A stretch of 20,170 nucleotides of DNA from Pseudomonadota bacterium (lineage in GTDB: Bacteria > Pseudomonadota > Alphaproteobacteria > Sphingomonadales > Sphingomonadaceae), in contig JAEZBH010000225.1 in NCBI GenBank assembly GCA_023427285.1, positions 1-20,170 of the forward strand. Direction: 5' to 3'. The position numbers and the translations under genes were made by a program. This document shows, piece after piece, positions 9,382 through 16,393 of the stretch. Under the pieces are notes generated by a model. The model was given only the letters and a program-made list of their open reading frames with translations. It was not told where the DNA came from and did not search any database. Positions within the stretch are counted from its first letter, which is position 1. The number at the start of each line of letters is the position of its first letter.

Positions 9382-10062
9382 ATGAGTGTACTGCCACGTA
9401 GTTACCTATTGTTCGGTATGATTGCAGGCGTGTTTCTGGGATCGTCGCATGTTGCGCTTGCTCAGGAAGCGTCTGGCAGCGTTGCCCCGACTGGGGAAGA
9501 AGTCGTCGTTCAGGAAGAGGTGGTTGTTACGGACGAGTTCCTCGTGGTGAAGGGCGAGGGCAAAGCCAAGGGGCTGAACAATTTCCTCTTGGTTGAGAAT
9601 GACCTGGCTGATGCCATGCGAAAAGAGCTTTATGAGGCTGAAAAATATAAGCTATTCGCGCTCCAGGCCCGGGCGAGGGGAAATCCAGAGGTCGCCGCAG
9701 CCTTCGAGAAGGTGGCGGATCGGGAGCTTAACCAGCATTTGAGAACATTCGCATCGCTGGCCACGAAGGACGTGACGATCAACCTGACCGAGCAGCAGGC
9801 CAAGCTGGCAGCACTGCCGGTTCGATCCGACAGGGCGAATTTGCACGAGGCAATCGTTGCCGAACGGATGGAGGGGAACCGGATGTCCAACGAACTGATG
9901 AATCAGGCCCTGAAGTATGAAGTGATGTACGGCAACAGCATTCAGGTGGCGGAGGCGTTCCTGAACGTCGGGCAGGGCGAGTACCAGAACATGCTCGAGT
10001 TGCGCAAAGCCAAGAGGCATTTGGAGCAAAAAGAGAAGCAAGAGGCCGCCCTCAGTTCCTGA
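9382..10062 (+). CDS. Exported ferritin/rubrerythrin-like protein with altered metal ligands
   Basis: The 226-residue product begins with a signal peptide (hydrophobic core about residues 8-22, likely cleavage after ALA27), then a Val/Glu-rich linker (about 36-60) and a four-helix pattern resembling rubrerythrin. KELYEAEKYKLFALQARARGN matches the first helix, FEKVADREL the second, and NLHEAIVAERMEGN the third. Aligned by eye, the carboxylate ligands are kept (Glu82, Glu115, Glu161/Glu164, Glu200), but both ExxH motifs are broken: Glu115 is followed by Gln118 (His119 is one residue off), and Glu200 by Asn203. No rubredoxin domain is present. Rubrerythrins act in peroxide defence in the cytoplasm; an exported relative with these changes may not be a peroxidase. 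The ATG at 9382 is preceded by GGAGGG. The gene is alone, with an AT-rich leader and a terminator. Family assignment is moderate; function unknown. Confidence 0.7.
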   Translation: MSVLPRSYLLFGMIAGVFLGSSHVALAQEASGSVAPTGEEVVVQEEVVVTDEFLVVKGEGKAKGLNNFLLVENDLADAMRKELYEAEKYKLFALQARARGNPEVAAAFEKVADRELNQHLRTFASLATKDVTINLTEQQAKLAALPVRSDRANLHEAIVAERMEGNRMSNELMNQALKYEVMYGNSIQVAEAFLNVGQGEYQNMLELRKAKRHLEQKEKQEAALSS

Positions 10063-10096
10063 CGAGGGATTGGGCGTAAGGGGGCATAGGGCGGGC

Positions 10097-10135
10097 AAAC
10101 GGCGGAGGAATGTGCGCTGCATTCCCCCGCCGTTT
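10097..10135. terminator. Bidirectional terminator between the ferritin-like gene and uvrC
   Basis: A 16-bp stem with one mismatch (10097-10112 with 10120-10135) closes on a seven-base loop and ends in TTT on both strands. It lies between two convergent genes and can serve both. Confidence 0.75.
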
Positions 10136-10158
10136 CGTATTGAGGCGGGTCGTCTGTT

Positions 10159-12084
10159 TTAGCGCACGGGGTGGAAGTGGTCGTAGATGGCCTGCGCCAT
10201 GTTGGTGGAAATGCCATCAACCTTGGTGAGGTCATTCACGCCCGCCCGTGCAACAGCCTGCGCCGTGCCGAAGTGCAGCAGCAGGGCGCGCTTGCGGCCC
10301 GGCCCGATGCCGGGGATGTCGTCGAGCGGGCTTTTGGTCATGTCCTTGGCGCGCTTCTGACGGTGGCTGCCGATGGCGAAGCGGTGAGCCTCGTCGCGCA
10401 GGCGCTGGATGAAGAACAGGGCGGGGCTGTTCTGCTCCAGCGTCATTTCCCGACCGCCGGGCAGGTGGAAGACTTCGCGCCCGGCATTGCGGTCCGGCCC
10501 CTTGGCGACGCCGACCATGGGCATGTCCTCGATCCCGAGGTCTTCCAGCACGGCAAGCGCCGCATTCAGCTGGCCCTTGCCGCCATCGATGAACACGAGG
10601 TCGGGCCAGTCGCCCTTGCTCCGGTCGGGATCTTCCTCCTGAAGGCGCGCGAAGCGGCGGGTCAGCATCTCGGTCATCATGGCGAAGTCGTCGCCGGGCT
10701 TCAGCTCGGTCGAGCGGAAGTTGAACTTGCGGTAGGCGTTCTTGCGGAAGCCTTCCGGTCCGGCCACGATCATGCCGCCCACGGCATTGGTGCCTTGAAT
10801 GTGGCTGTTGTCGTAAACCTCCACCCGCTGGGGCGGGCCCTCCAGATCGAACACGTCGGCCAGCATGGCCAGATGCCGCGCCTGGCTGGTGGATTCGATC
10901 ATGCGCCGGTCAAGCGCATCGCTGGCATTGCGGGAGGCGAGTTCGATAAGCTGGGCGAGCTTGCCCCGGCGGGGAGTCTCCATCGAGACACGGTGTCCCG
11001 CGCGGGTGGACAGCGCCTCGGTCAGCAGATCCATCTCGGGCAATTCGCGGTCGAGCAGGATGCGGCGCGGCGGCAGCTTGTCTTCGTAAAACTGTGAAAG
11101 AAAAGCGAAAACCACGTCTTCCAGCGTCTCGCTCTTGTCATGGCGCGGGAAGAGGGCGCGGTTGCCCCAGTTCTGGCCGCCGCGAACAAAGAAGATCTGG
11201 ATGCAGGTGACGCCGCCCTTCTGGCAGGCGGCGACCACATCGGCATCGCCCGCGCTCTCGGCGTTGATGCCCTGCTCCTGCTGAATGAAGCTGAGCGCCC
11301 TCAGGCGATCGCGGAACACGGCGGCGCGCTCGAAATCAAGGGCTTCGGCCGCTGCTTCCATCTGGGCCGCCAGACGCTTCTGCACGTCTTGGCTGCGGCC
11401 CGAGAGGAACGCCTTGGCGTCTCGCACCAGCCCGTCATAGCTTTCTGCATCGATGCGCCCCGTGCAGGGTGCCGAGCAGCGCTTGATCTGGTGCAAGAGG
11501 CAGGGGCGGGAGCGGTTGCTGAAAAAGCTGTCGGTGCAGGAGCGCAGCAGAAACACCTTCTGCAACGTGTTGAGCGTGCGGTTCACCGCGCCTGCCGAGG
11601 CGAAGGGGCCGTAGTAGTGGGCTTTGCCCTTGGCGCGCGCGCCGCGATGCTTGCTGATCTGGGCAAAGTCATGGTCTTCGCGCAGGACGATGAAGGGAAA
11701 GCTTTTGTCATCCCGCAGCAGCACGTTGAACGGCGAGCGATAGTGCTTGATGAGGTTGGCTTCCAGCAGCAGCGCCTCTGCCTCGGTGTGGGTTGTGACT
11801 ACAACCATCGAGCGGGTCTGCGACACCATGCGCTGAAGCCGCACGGGCAGGCGGTTCACCTGCGTGTAGCTGGCGACGCGCTGCTTCAGGCTCTTGGCCT
11901 TGCCGACATAGAGAACATCGCCGCGCGCATTGACCATGCGATAGACGCCCGGCCGGGTGGGCAGGGTGCGCACCACCTCGCGGATGACCGAGACGCCCCG
12001 TTCCAGATCTGGCGTATCGCCATCCTGAACGATGGAAATGGCTTGAGCTTCCGAGAAACGGTCGGTGGGGGAGGAGTTACTCAT
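10159..12084 (-). CDS. uvrC: Excinuclease ABC subunit C
   Basis: UvrC makes both incisions around DNA lesions in nucleotide excision repair, together with UvrA and UvrB. The 641-residue product contains the N-terminal GIY-YIG nuclease (PGVY around residues 45-48, VLYVGKAKSLKQRV), the cysteine-bearing segment CLLHQIKRCSAPCTGRI, a UVR motif for UvrB contact (EALDFERAAVFRDRLRAL), the RNase H-like C-terminal nuclease (VEVYDNSHIQGTNAVGGMIV; DLVFIDGGKGQLNAAL) and paired helix-hairpin-helix motifs (LDDIPGIGPGRKRALL). Length and order are normal. I chose ATG at 12084; a TTG three codons earlier (12093) is also in frame, and neither has a clear ribosome site. It converges on the ferritin-like gene and has a 363-bp upstream spacer. 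I see no clear LexA box, so SOS control is not supported. Confidence 0.96.
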   Translation of the reverse strand: MSNSSPTDRFSEAQAISIVQDGDTPDLERGVSVIREVVRTLPTRPGVYRMVNARGDVLYVGKAKSLKQRVASYTQVNRLPVRLQRMVSQTRSMVVVTTHTEAEALLLEANLIKHYRSPFNVLLRDDKSFPFIVLREDHDFAQISKHRGARAKGKAHYYGPFASAGAVNRTLNTLQKVFLLRSCTDSFFSNRSRPCLLHQIKRCSAPCTGRIDAESYDGLVRDAKAFLSGRSQDVQKRLAAQMEAAAEALDFERAAVFRDRLRALSFIQQEQGINAESAGDADVVAACQKGGVTCIQIFFVRGGQNWGNRALFPRHDKSETLEDVVFAFLSQFYEDKLPPRRILLDRELPEMDLLTEALSTRAGHRVSMETPRRGKLAQLIELASRNASDALDRRMIESTSQARHLAMLADVFDLEGPPQRVEVYDNSHIQGTNAVGGMIVAGPEGFRKNAYRKFNFRSTELKPGDDFAMMTEMLTRRFARLQEEDPDRSKGDWPDLVFIDGGKGQLNAALAVLEDLGIEDMPMVGVAKGPDRNAGREVFHLPGGREMTLEQNSPALFFIQRLRDEAHRFAIGSHRQKRAKDMTKSPLDDIPGIGPGRKRALLLHFGTAQAVARAGVNDLTKVDGISTNMAQAIYDHFHPVR

Positions 12085-12147
12085 AGACGCCAATATAAGC
12101 AGCTTGGGTCATTTGCCCTAGTCGCCTGAAAACTTCGGACGGGAACG

Positions 12148-12174
12148 AATCGAGCCTGCTGTCAGGCTTCGATT
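12148..12174. repeat. Hairpin in the uvrC upstream region
   Basis: AATCGAGCCTG (12148-12158) pairs with CAGGCTTCGATT (12163-12174) apart from one bulged base, over a four-base loop. It lies inside the probable uvrC leader, next to the DnaA-box pair. Confidence 0.5.
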
Positions 12175-12184
12175 TGATGCTGTG

Positions 12185-12213
12185 AACTTATCCACGGACC
12201 CTGTGGATAAGTT
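12185..12213. promoter_or_regulatory. Pair of inverted DnaA boxes
   Basis: AACTTATCCAC (12185-12195) and GTGGATAAGTT (12203-12213) form a perfect 11-bp inverted repeat with a seven-base spacer. The left copy gives TTATCCACG (12188-12196). The right copy, read on the minus strand, gives TTATCCACA (12210-12202), the exact strong DnaA box. The pair could bind DnaA in the uvrC control region or belong to a replication origin. Confidence 0.6.
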
Positions 12214-12303
12214 TGTGGGCATACCGTTGGCATGTTGCCCAAAGCCGCAGAACTCTGCCATTCCCTGCCCGTTGCCCATTTTTTGTGCATATTGTCTAAG
12301 TTG

Positions 12304-12332
12304 TTGAAAGAAAACGGGTTTGTTTGTGTCAA
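12304..12332 (-). promoter_or_regulatory. Candidate promoter for uvrC
   Basis: On the minus strand a consensus TTGACA (12332-12327) is followed after 17 bases by TTTCAA (12309-12304), a weak -10. The leader would be about 210 bases and would run through the DnaA-box repeat and the hairpin at 12148-12174. Confidence 0.35.
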
Positions 12333-12398
12333 CAGTGTTACGCGCCCCGCGCGAACATTCTGAAAGGCAGAATTTCCCAGATACACTGCGGCTTTGCG

Positions 12399-12429
12399 GG
12401 GATGTGTAAAACTTGTCTTTACACATCCC
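12399..12429. terminator. 12-bp perfect inverted repeat after folB (terminator-like)
   Basis: GGGATGTGTAAA (12399-12410) and TTTACACATCCC (12418-12429) are perfect inverted copies with a seven-base spacer. On the minus strand it follows the folB stop by 18 bases, so it probably ends that transcript, although no T-run follows. It could instead be a protein-binding site. Confidence 0.5.
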
Positions 12430-12447
12430 TCACGATCAGGGCCGCAC

Positions 12448-12858
12448 TCAGCCGTTACGGGCGCGTGTTATCTCCACGCCAACGGCTTCGGTTCCCTCGA
12501 CGGCTTCAAGTTTTTCGACGCGCACCGTCACGAGCAGAGCCTGGGGGTAGCTGAGCGCGAAGGCCGCAATCTCATCGGCAATGGTTTCGACCAGATTGAT
12601 GTGACGGCTGGCGAGAATGCGGCGCATGCCATCAGCAAGCTCGGCATAGCAGAGCACTTTGCCGATATCGTCATCGTGGGGGCGGGAGGCATCGGTCGTG
12701 ACGTCAAGGTTCAGGCGCACACGCTGGGTGCGGCCTTTCTCGGACTCATAAACGCCGAGTTCAGCGTCCACCAGAAGATCGCGCACGAAGACCCGGCGGG
12801 TGGTTTGGGTTGGCAAAAGGGAGACGTGGCCCGTCTGGGGGGGAGGGCTGCTCGTCAT
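12448..12858 (-). CDS. folB: Dihydroneopterin aldolase
   Basis: The 136-residue product has the FolB/FolX fold signature: VFVRDLLVDAELGVYESEKGR at the N-terminal side, the RVRLNLDVTTDAS strand, CYAELADGMRRIL, NLVETIADEIAAFAL and the closing VTVRVEKLEAVEGTEAVGVEI. FolB converts 7,8-dihydroneopterin to 6-hydroxymethyl-dihydropterin and glycolaldehyde in folate synthesis. The protein has about 20 extra, probably disordered residues before the domain (MTSSPPPQTGHVSLLPTQTT). The ATG at 12858 is supported by GGAG eight bases upstream, placed inside the end of the preceding reductase gene; three bases separate the two genes, so they are coupled. FolX (epimerase) activity cannot be excluded from sequence alone. 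Confidence 0.9.
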   Translation of the reverse strand: MTSSPPPQTGHVSLLPTQTTRRVFVRDLLVDAELGVYESEKGRTQRVRLNLDVTTDASRPHDDDIGKVLCYAELADGMRRILASRHINLVETIADEIAAFALSYPQALLVTVRVEKLEAVEGTEAVGVEITRARNG

Positions 12859-12861
12859 GGT

Positions 12862-13629
12862 TCAGGCTCCAATAAAGTCGGGGGTGGCCCAGCCAAGGTG
12901 CTGGCCGCTGTCAACGGCGATCATTTGCCCCGTGATGGCCTGAGAGCGGAGAAGAAACAGCACGGCATCGGCAATTTCTTCAGGATTGACCGAGCGCTTG
13001 AGGGGAACGCCGGAGGCTTCCTGTTCAAAATGCTCTGATGACTGATGGATGCTCTGCAGGACGGGGCCCGGTCCGACGCCGTTGACGCGGATATGGGGAG
13101 CCAACGCCTGAGCAAGGGTTTGAGTCAGCGTCCACAGGCCGGTCTTGCTGACGGTGTAGCTGGTGAAGTCCGGGTTCAGCCGCCAGACCCGCTGATCGAT
13201 CAGGTTGACGATCGCCCCCTGCTGACTGGCAGGCACTTGCCGCGCAAAGGCCTGCGACAGGCGGAAGGGAGCCCACAGGTTGATGGTGAGATTTCGGTCC
13301 CAGCTTTCACGGGTGACCGTATCCCACTGATCGTGCTCGAAGATCGAGGCATTGTTGACGAGTGCGGTGAGGGGGCCGACGCGCTGCGCCGCCTTCTCGA
13401 TAAGGGCGGCGGTTTCCTCGTCCTTGCCAAGGTCGGCCTGAACGGCGGCGGCATGGCCTCCGGCCGCGCGGATGGCCTCAACCGTCTCCTCCGCCGGGCC
13501 GGCGGAGGTGTTGTAATGAACGGCGACGCGCCACCCGGCGCGGCCCAGCGCCAGGGCAATGGCATGGCCGATTCGCTGGCCTGCGCCGGTGACGAGTACG
13601 GTGCCTGCGGTTGCCTTGCTCACTGGCAT
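12862..13629 (-). CDS. SDR oxidoreductase, pteridine/dihydromonapterin reductase-like (FolM/PTR1 type)
   Basis: The 255-residue product is a classical short-chain dehydrogenase: the cofactor motif TGAGQRIG (residues about 14-21), the NNAS motif, and the YxxxK pair in SYTVSKTGLWTLTQ. The Arg in TGxxxRxG, in place of the common Gly of TGxxxGxG, is the version seen in NADPH-dependent pteridine reductases (PTR1, FolM). The stretch VNGVGPGPV and the adjacent folB point to reduction of a dihydropterin. I infer a role in tetrahydrofolate or tetrahydromonapterin formation; the exact substrate is uncertain. The ATG at 13629 lies inside the end of the upstream secreted-protein gene (10-base overlap), and folB follows after three bases, so the three genes are probably co-transcribed. 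Confidence 0.82.
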   Translation of the reverse strand: MPVSKATAGTVLVTGAGQRIGHAIALALGRAGWRVAVHYNTSAGPAEETVEAIRAAGGHAAAVQADLGKDEETAALIEKAAQRVGPLTALVNNASIFEHDQWDTVTRESWDRNLTINLWAPFRLSQAFARQVPASQQGAIVNLIDQRVWRLNPDFTSYTVSKTGLWTLTQTLAQALAPHIRVNGVGPGPVLQSIHQSSEHFEQEASGVPLKRSVNPEEIADAVLFLLRSQAITGQMIAVDSGQHLGWATPDFIGA

Positions 13630-14516
13630 GGCCCCACGGTTTCCCGCAGATACTTGTAATCGGCCTGCACGGCGTTCAGATCGCCAATGGCGGCAGCCGT
13701 TTGCAGGACAGGCTCCGGCAGCGTCTCCGGCAGGCCGCAGGCGAGGAAGTAGCCGGGCAGGGAGTTGCGCTTCAGCGGAGTGCTGTGATCCGGCGTATCC
13801 GGCAGGCTGACCAGAATGGTGCGGGCGCGGGAGCCTTCCGGCACGCTGACGGTCATCAGGCCCTTGGAGGCGGTCTCGACCAAGAAGTGCGTGCCGAACG
13901 TTTCATCGCTCGCCCGTTGCAGGCGGGTGGCGTCGACAACGCCGGTGACGCGATGGCCGAAACCGGACGATCGAATCGGATCTGCCGCCACGTCGCGAAC
14001 CATGTCGACCGCTGCACCCTGACCAAGGATCTGGCCGTTCTGGGCCGTCAGCTGGTAGGCGCGGTCATTGCCGGGCACGCTGCGCAGGAACAGCAGCACG
14101 GGCTCGCCCTTCAGCTTGGGGCGCTTGCCGAATGTGGCATCGGCCGCATCCCAGACATAGGTGATTTCACCCGGCACGGCGCGCGGCGCCAGCAGCACGC
14201 CGGTCACCGTGACGGTCATGAGGTGGCGGCTGAAGCCCTCCGGCGCCGAGAGGGTGTCGCGTCCGGCAAGCCGTTCCATTTTGCGCACCGTTCCGGTCAG
14301 AACGACATCAGACCCCAGGGTCAGATTGGCGATCAGGGGGTAGGTGGCCGGGCCCCCCGCTGTCGCTGTCGTTGCCCCTAATGCCGAATCCTGTGCCGCC
14401 GATGCGGAGCCGGTAAGGGCCACTCCCATGCCGCTGGCAAGGATGAGCGCGCTGGCAAGGCTGGAGTGAATTACTTTTTGCCGCGCCTTCAGAACGGCTT
14501 GTCGCATCGACACCAT
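13620..14516 (-). CDS. Conserved secreted protein of unknown function
   Basis: The 298-residue product starts with a basic region and hydrophobic stretch (about residues 18-37) followed by GSASAAQDS, a typical signal peptidase I site, so it is likely periplasmic. The mature part is rich in beta-type sequence (SDVVLTGTVRKMERLAG; LMTVTVTGVLLAPRAVPGEITYVWD; KGEPVLLFLRSV) and ends with a cysteine-containing block (PGYFLACGLPETLPEP) and ETVGPCQ. The pattern resembles a lineage-restricted family I recall from sphingomonads; no function is known to me. The ATG at 14516 is supported by AAGGAGAAGGG just upstream. It overlaps the SDR gene by 10 bases and probably leads the three-gene unit with folB. 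No catalytic motif is evident. Confidence 0.75.
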   Translation of the reverse strand: MVSMRQAVLKARQKVIHSSLASALILASGMGVALTGSASAAQDSALGATTATAGGPATYPLIANLTLGSDVVLTGTVRKMERLAGRDTLSAPEGFSRHLMTVTVTGVLLAPRAVPGEITYVWDAADATFGKRPKLKGEPVLLFLRSVPGNDRAYQLTAQNGQILGQGAAVDMVRDVAADPIRSSGFGHRVTGVVDATRLQRASDETFGTHFLVETASKGLMTVSVPEGSRARTILVSLPDTPDHSTPLKRNSLPGYFLACGLPETLPEPVLQTAAAIGDLNAVQADYKYLRETVGPCQ

Positions 14517-14572
14517 CGGTTCCCTTCTCCTTCGGGCTAAGGCTCCAAATGAGCTTATTGCTGTGTACGCTC

Positions 14573-14606
14573 GGCTTGCCCTGCTGACGGGCTAAGCCTT
14601 GTTTTG
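14573..14606 (+). other. Terminator-like hairpin with T-rich tail and no gene upstream
   Basis: GGCTTGCCC (14573-14581) pairs with GGGCTAAGCC (14589-14598), with one bulge and a seven-base loop, followed on the plus strand by TTGTTTTG. No plus-strand gene precedes it, so it may end a small or antisense transcript over the secreted-protein gene, or simply be a leader structure of that gene. Confidence 0.35.
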
Positions 14607-14754
14607 CAATGAACATCTTGCCGGGATTGACCGCGCAGACGTCTGTGAAGTCAAGCATTGTAGGTGGCAATGGACACTGCATGTGCGACCCGTTCGATGT
14701 TTCCAGCCTGTCTCCAAAGACAGTTTCGAGCCTTTTTACCATTTGAAAAAGCGG

Positions 14755-14783
14755 TTGCGACAGCGAACCGTCGCGGCTACTAC
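14755..14783 (+). promoter_or_regulatory. Candidate promoter of the tonB operon
   Basis: TTGCGA (14755-14760), a 17-base spacer and TACTAC (14778-14783) are consistent with a weak housekeeping promoter, leaving a leader of about 140 bases to tonB. Confidence 0.4.
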
Positions 14784-14930
14784 TCGGGGTAAGTGGGGGT
14801 CCGGCGAATTGTCGGCGGACGTCCACTTTTCGTTTTTGGTGTGAGCTGCGGCCTGCAGAGGACAGACATGGACTGTGGCACTACCAGGACGGATTATCTC
14901 AGTTCATGGGAGAGGAGCTGACCCCCTTCG

Positions 14931-15581
14931 ATGGCGTACACTGACCAGCAAATGAGTAAAGGACGGATCGGCGCGCTCAGCGTCGTGATCGTCATCCATA
15001 TTATGCTCGGCTGGGCGTTTTCTGCCGGCTTGGCGCCGAAGTTCGTCAAAACCATTCTGGAACCGATGAAAGTTTCCGACATCAAGGAAGCTCCGCCGCC
15101 AGAGGATGAACCACCGCCGCCGCCTGAAGAGCTGGTAGAAATCCCGCCCTACGTGCCGCCGCCCGATCTGCCGATCGAGCTGCCGCCGCCGCCGGTCCAA
15201 AACGTGATCACCACCCAGACCGCCGTCCAGCAGGCTGCGCCTGCTGTGGTTAGTCAACCGGCACCGCCGGCTCCTGTTGCTGCGCCCGTAAAGCGCGTGG
15301 CCGCAAAGGGCAGCCGCCGGAACACGATCGGCGAAGAGGACTATCCGTCCGCCTCGCTGCGTGCAGAGGAAGAGGGCGTCACTCGCGTTCGCTTCGTCGT
15401 TGGCACGGATGGTCGTGTCACCGAGTGCTCGGTGGTGGAGAGCTCCGGCTTCCCGCGTCTTGACCAACGTTCCTGCGAAATCATTCAGCGCCGCTGGCGC
15501 TTTGAGCCGGCCACCGTTGACGGTGCCCCGGTTGCAGAGACGAAGACGCAGAACGTCCGGTGGCAGATCACCACGCGTTGA
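14931..15581 (+). CDS. tonB: TonB energy-transduction protein
   Basis: TonB couples the proton-motive force, harvested by ExbB-ExbD, to outer-membrane receptors. The 216-residue product has the three expected parts. An N-terminal membrane anchor (about 12-35) carries the conserved Ser17 and His23 face (LSVVIVIH). A proline-rich periplasmic rod of PPPE/PPPPPEE/VPPP repeats covers about residues 54-89, followed by an Ala/Pro/Val linker. The C-terminal TonB domain (from about 137) contains YPSASLRAEEEGVTRVRFVV and the RWRFEPATVDGAPV motif. The ATG at 14931 has GAGGAG about 11 bases upstream. The rod is rich in Glu-Pro rather than Lys-Pro. It is the first gene of tonB-exbB-exbD-exbD-TPR, the order known from Xanthomonas and sphingomonads, which rely on many TonB-dependent receptors. 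Confidence 0.95.
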   Translation: MAYTDQQMSKGRIGALSVVIVIHIMLGWAFSAGLAPKFVKTILEPMKVSDIKEAPPPEDEPPPPPEELVEIPPYVPPPDLPIELPPPPVQNVITTQTAVQQAAPAVVSQPAPPAPVAAPVKRVAAKGSRRNTIGEEDYPSASLRAEEEGVTRVRFVVGTDGRVTECSVVESSGFPRLDQRSCEIIQRRWRFEPATVDGAPVAETKTQNVRWQITTR

Positions 15582-15637
15582 TCGCAGGCATATTGAGCTA
15601 CAAAGCCGAGAAACGAATTTAAAAGAGGAAGTTCGAA

Positions 15638-16354
15638 ATGGAACAGGTTGCCGTTGACAATCCGTACGGTTTCCGCGCTGCGATGGAGCAGGGCGGCATT
15701 GTCGCCCAGGCTACTTTTGGCATCATGGCCGTAATGTCGCTTGTTTCCTGGTACATCATCTTCACCAAGGCTTGGGATCAGTCGAAGATCCTGAAGCAGG
15801 GCAAGGAACTCGACAAGAAGTTCTGGACCTCCGGCAGCCTCAAGGAAGGCGCTGCAAAGCTGGCCAAGAACTCGGCATACCGCCAGGTTGTTGATGATGG
15901 CCTGCGTGCTGCTGACCACCACGAAGGTCGCCTGACCGATAAGATCGACCAGCACGAGTGGGTGACCATGTCGCTGCAGCGTTCGGTCGGCGCGATCAAC
16001 AGCCACCTGCAGGGCGGCCTGTCGTTCCTGGCTTCGGTCGGCGCTACCGCACCGTTCATCGGTCTGTTCGGTACCGTGGTTGGTATTTACCGCGCGCTGG
16101 TGAACATCGGCATGTCCGGTCAGGCATCGATCGACAAGGTTGCCGGCCCGGTCGGTGAAGCTCTGATCATGACCGCAATCGGTCTGGCCGTCGCTGTGCC
16201 GGCGGTGCTGGGCTACAACTGGCTGACCCGCCGCAACAAGGCGATCATGGACAGCCTGAACAACTTTGCTGCTGACCTGCATGCATTCCTGATGTCGGGT
16301 TCGCGCGTTGCTCCGGCCGCTCCGGCTGCCGCTGCACCGGCTGCCAAGAAGTAA
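15638..16354 (+). CDS. exbB: ExbB, MotA/TolQ/ExbB proton-channel protein
   Basis: The 238-residue protein forms the pentameric inner-membrane channel that works with ExbD to energise TonB. A first membrane helix lies near residues 22-43 (ATFGIMAVMSLVSWYIIF), a long cytoplasmic loop follows, and two further helices carry the family blocks LSFLASVGATAPFIGLFGTV and GEALIMTAIGLAVAVPAVL, with the conserved pore-lining Thr of the TAIGL segment. The C-terminus is an Ala/Pro-rich tail ending in KK. The ATG at 15638 has AGAGGAAG upstream. TolQ is an alternative, but the neighbouring tonB and two exbD genes favour ExbB. Confidence 0.95.
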   Translation: MEQVAVDNPYGFRAAMEQGGIVAQATFGIMAVMSLVSWYIIFTKAWDQSKILKQGKELDKKFWTSGSLKEGAAKLAKNSAYRQVVDDGLRAADHHEGRLTDKIDQHEWVTMSLQRSVGAINSHLQGGLSFLASVGATAPFIGLFGTVVGIYRALVNIGMSGQASIDKVAGPVGEALIMTAIGLAVAVPAVLGYNWLTRRNKAIMDSLNNFAADLHAFLMSGSRVAPAAPAAAAPAAKK

Positions 16355-16393
16355 GCCGCCCACTCGTCAATTTCACCACGGGGAGAATATCCC

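Larger units (their letters stand above)
12085..12447. other. 363-bp intergenic region upstream of uvrC, with three inverted repeats
   Basis: No coding region is supported. The region is AT-richer than its surroundings, especially 12270-12335. It contains an imperfect hairpin (12148-12174), a perfect inverted repeat made of two DnaA boxes (12185-12213), a TTGACA element on the minus strand (12332-12327) and a 12-bp inverted repeat just beyond folB (12399-12429). Confidence 0.7.
14517..14930. other. 414-bp divergent intergenic region before the tonB operon
   Basis: This separates the secreted-protein gene (minus) from tonB (plus). It contains a hairpin at 14573-14598, a promoter candidate at 14755-14783 and an imperfect palindrome around 14800-14821. 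Open frames here have no ribosome site and unlikely composition, so I call no gene. I could not recognise a Fur box by eye. Confidence 0.6.

Noticed and set aside
12085..12447. Calling the uvrC upstream region a replication origin
   Set aside because: Only two strong DnaA boxes are visible and the flanking genes are not those of known alphaproteobacterial origins, so it is reported only as a DnaA-box pair.
12085..12450. LexA (SOS) box upstream of uvrC
   Set aside because: No GTTC-N7-GTTC or GAAC-N7-GAAC pair was found by eye in the upstream spacer.
14308..14826. 172-codon minus-strand frame spanning the divergent region before tonB
   Set aside because: Its second half overlaps the signal peptide and mature start of the secreted protein in another frame, and its first half has no protein-like pattern or ribosome site.
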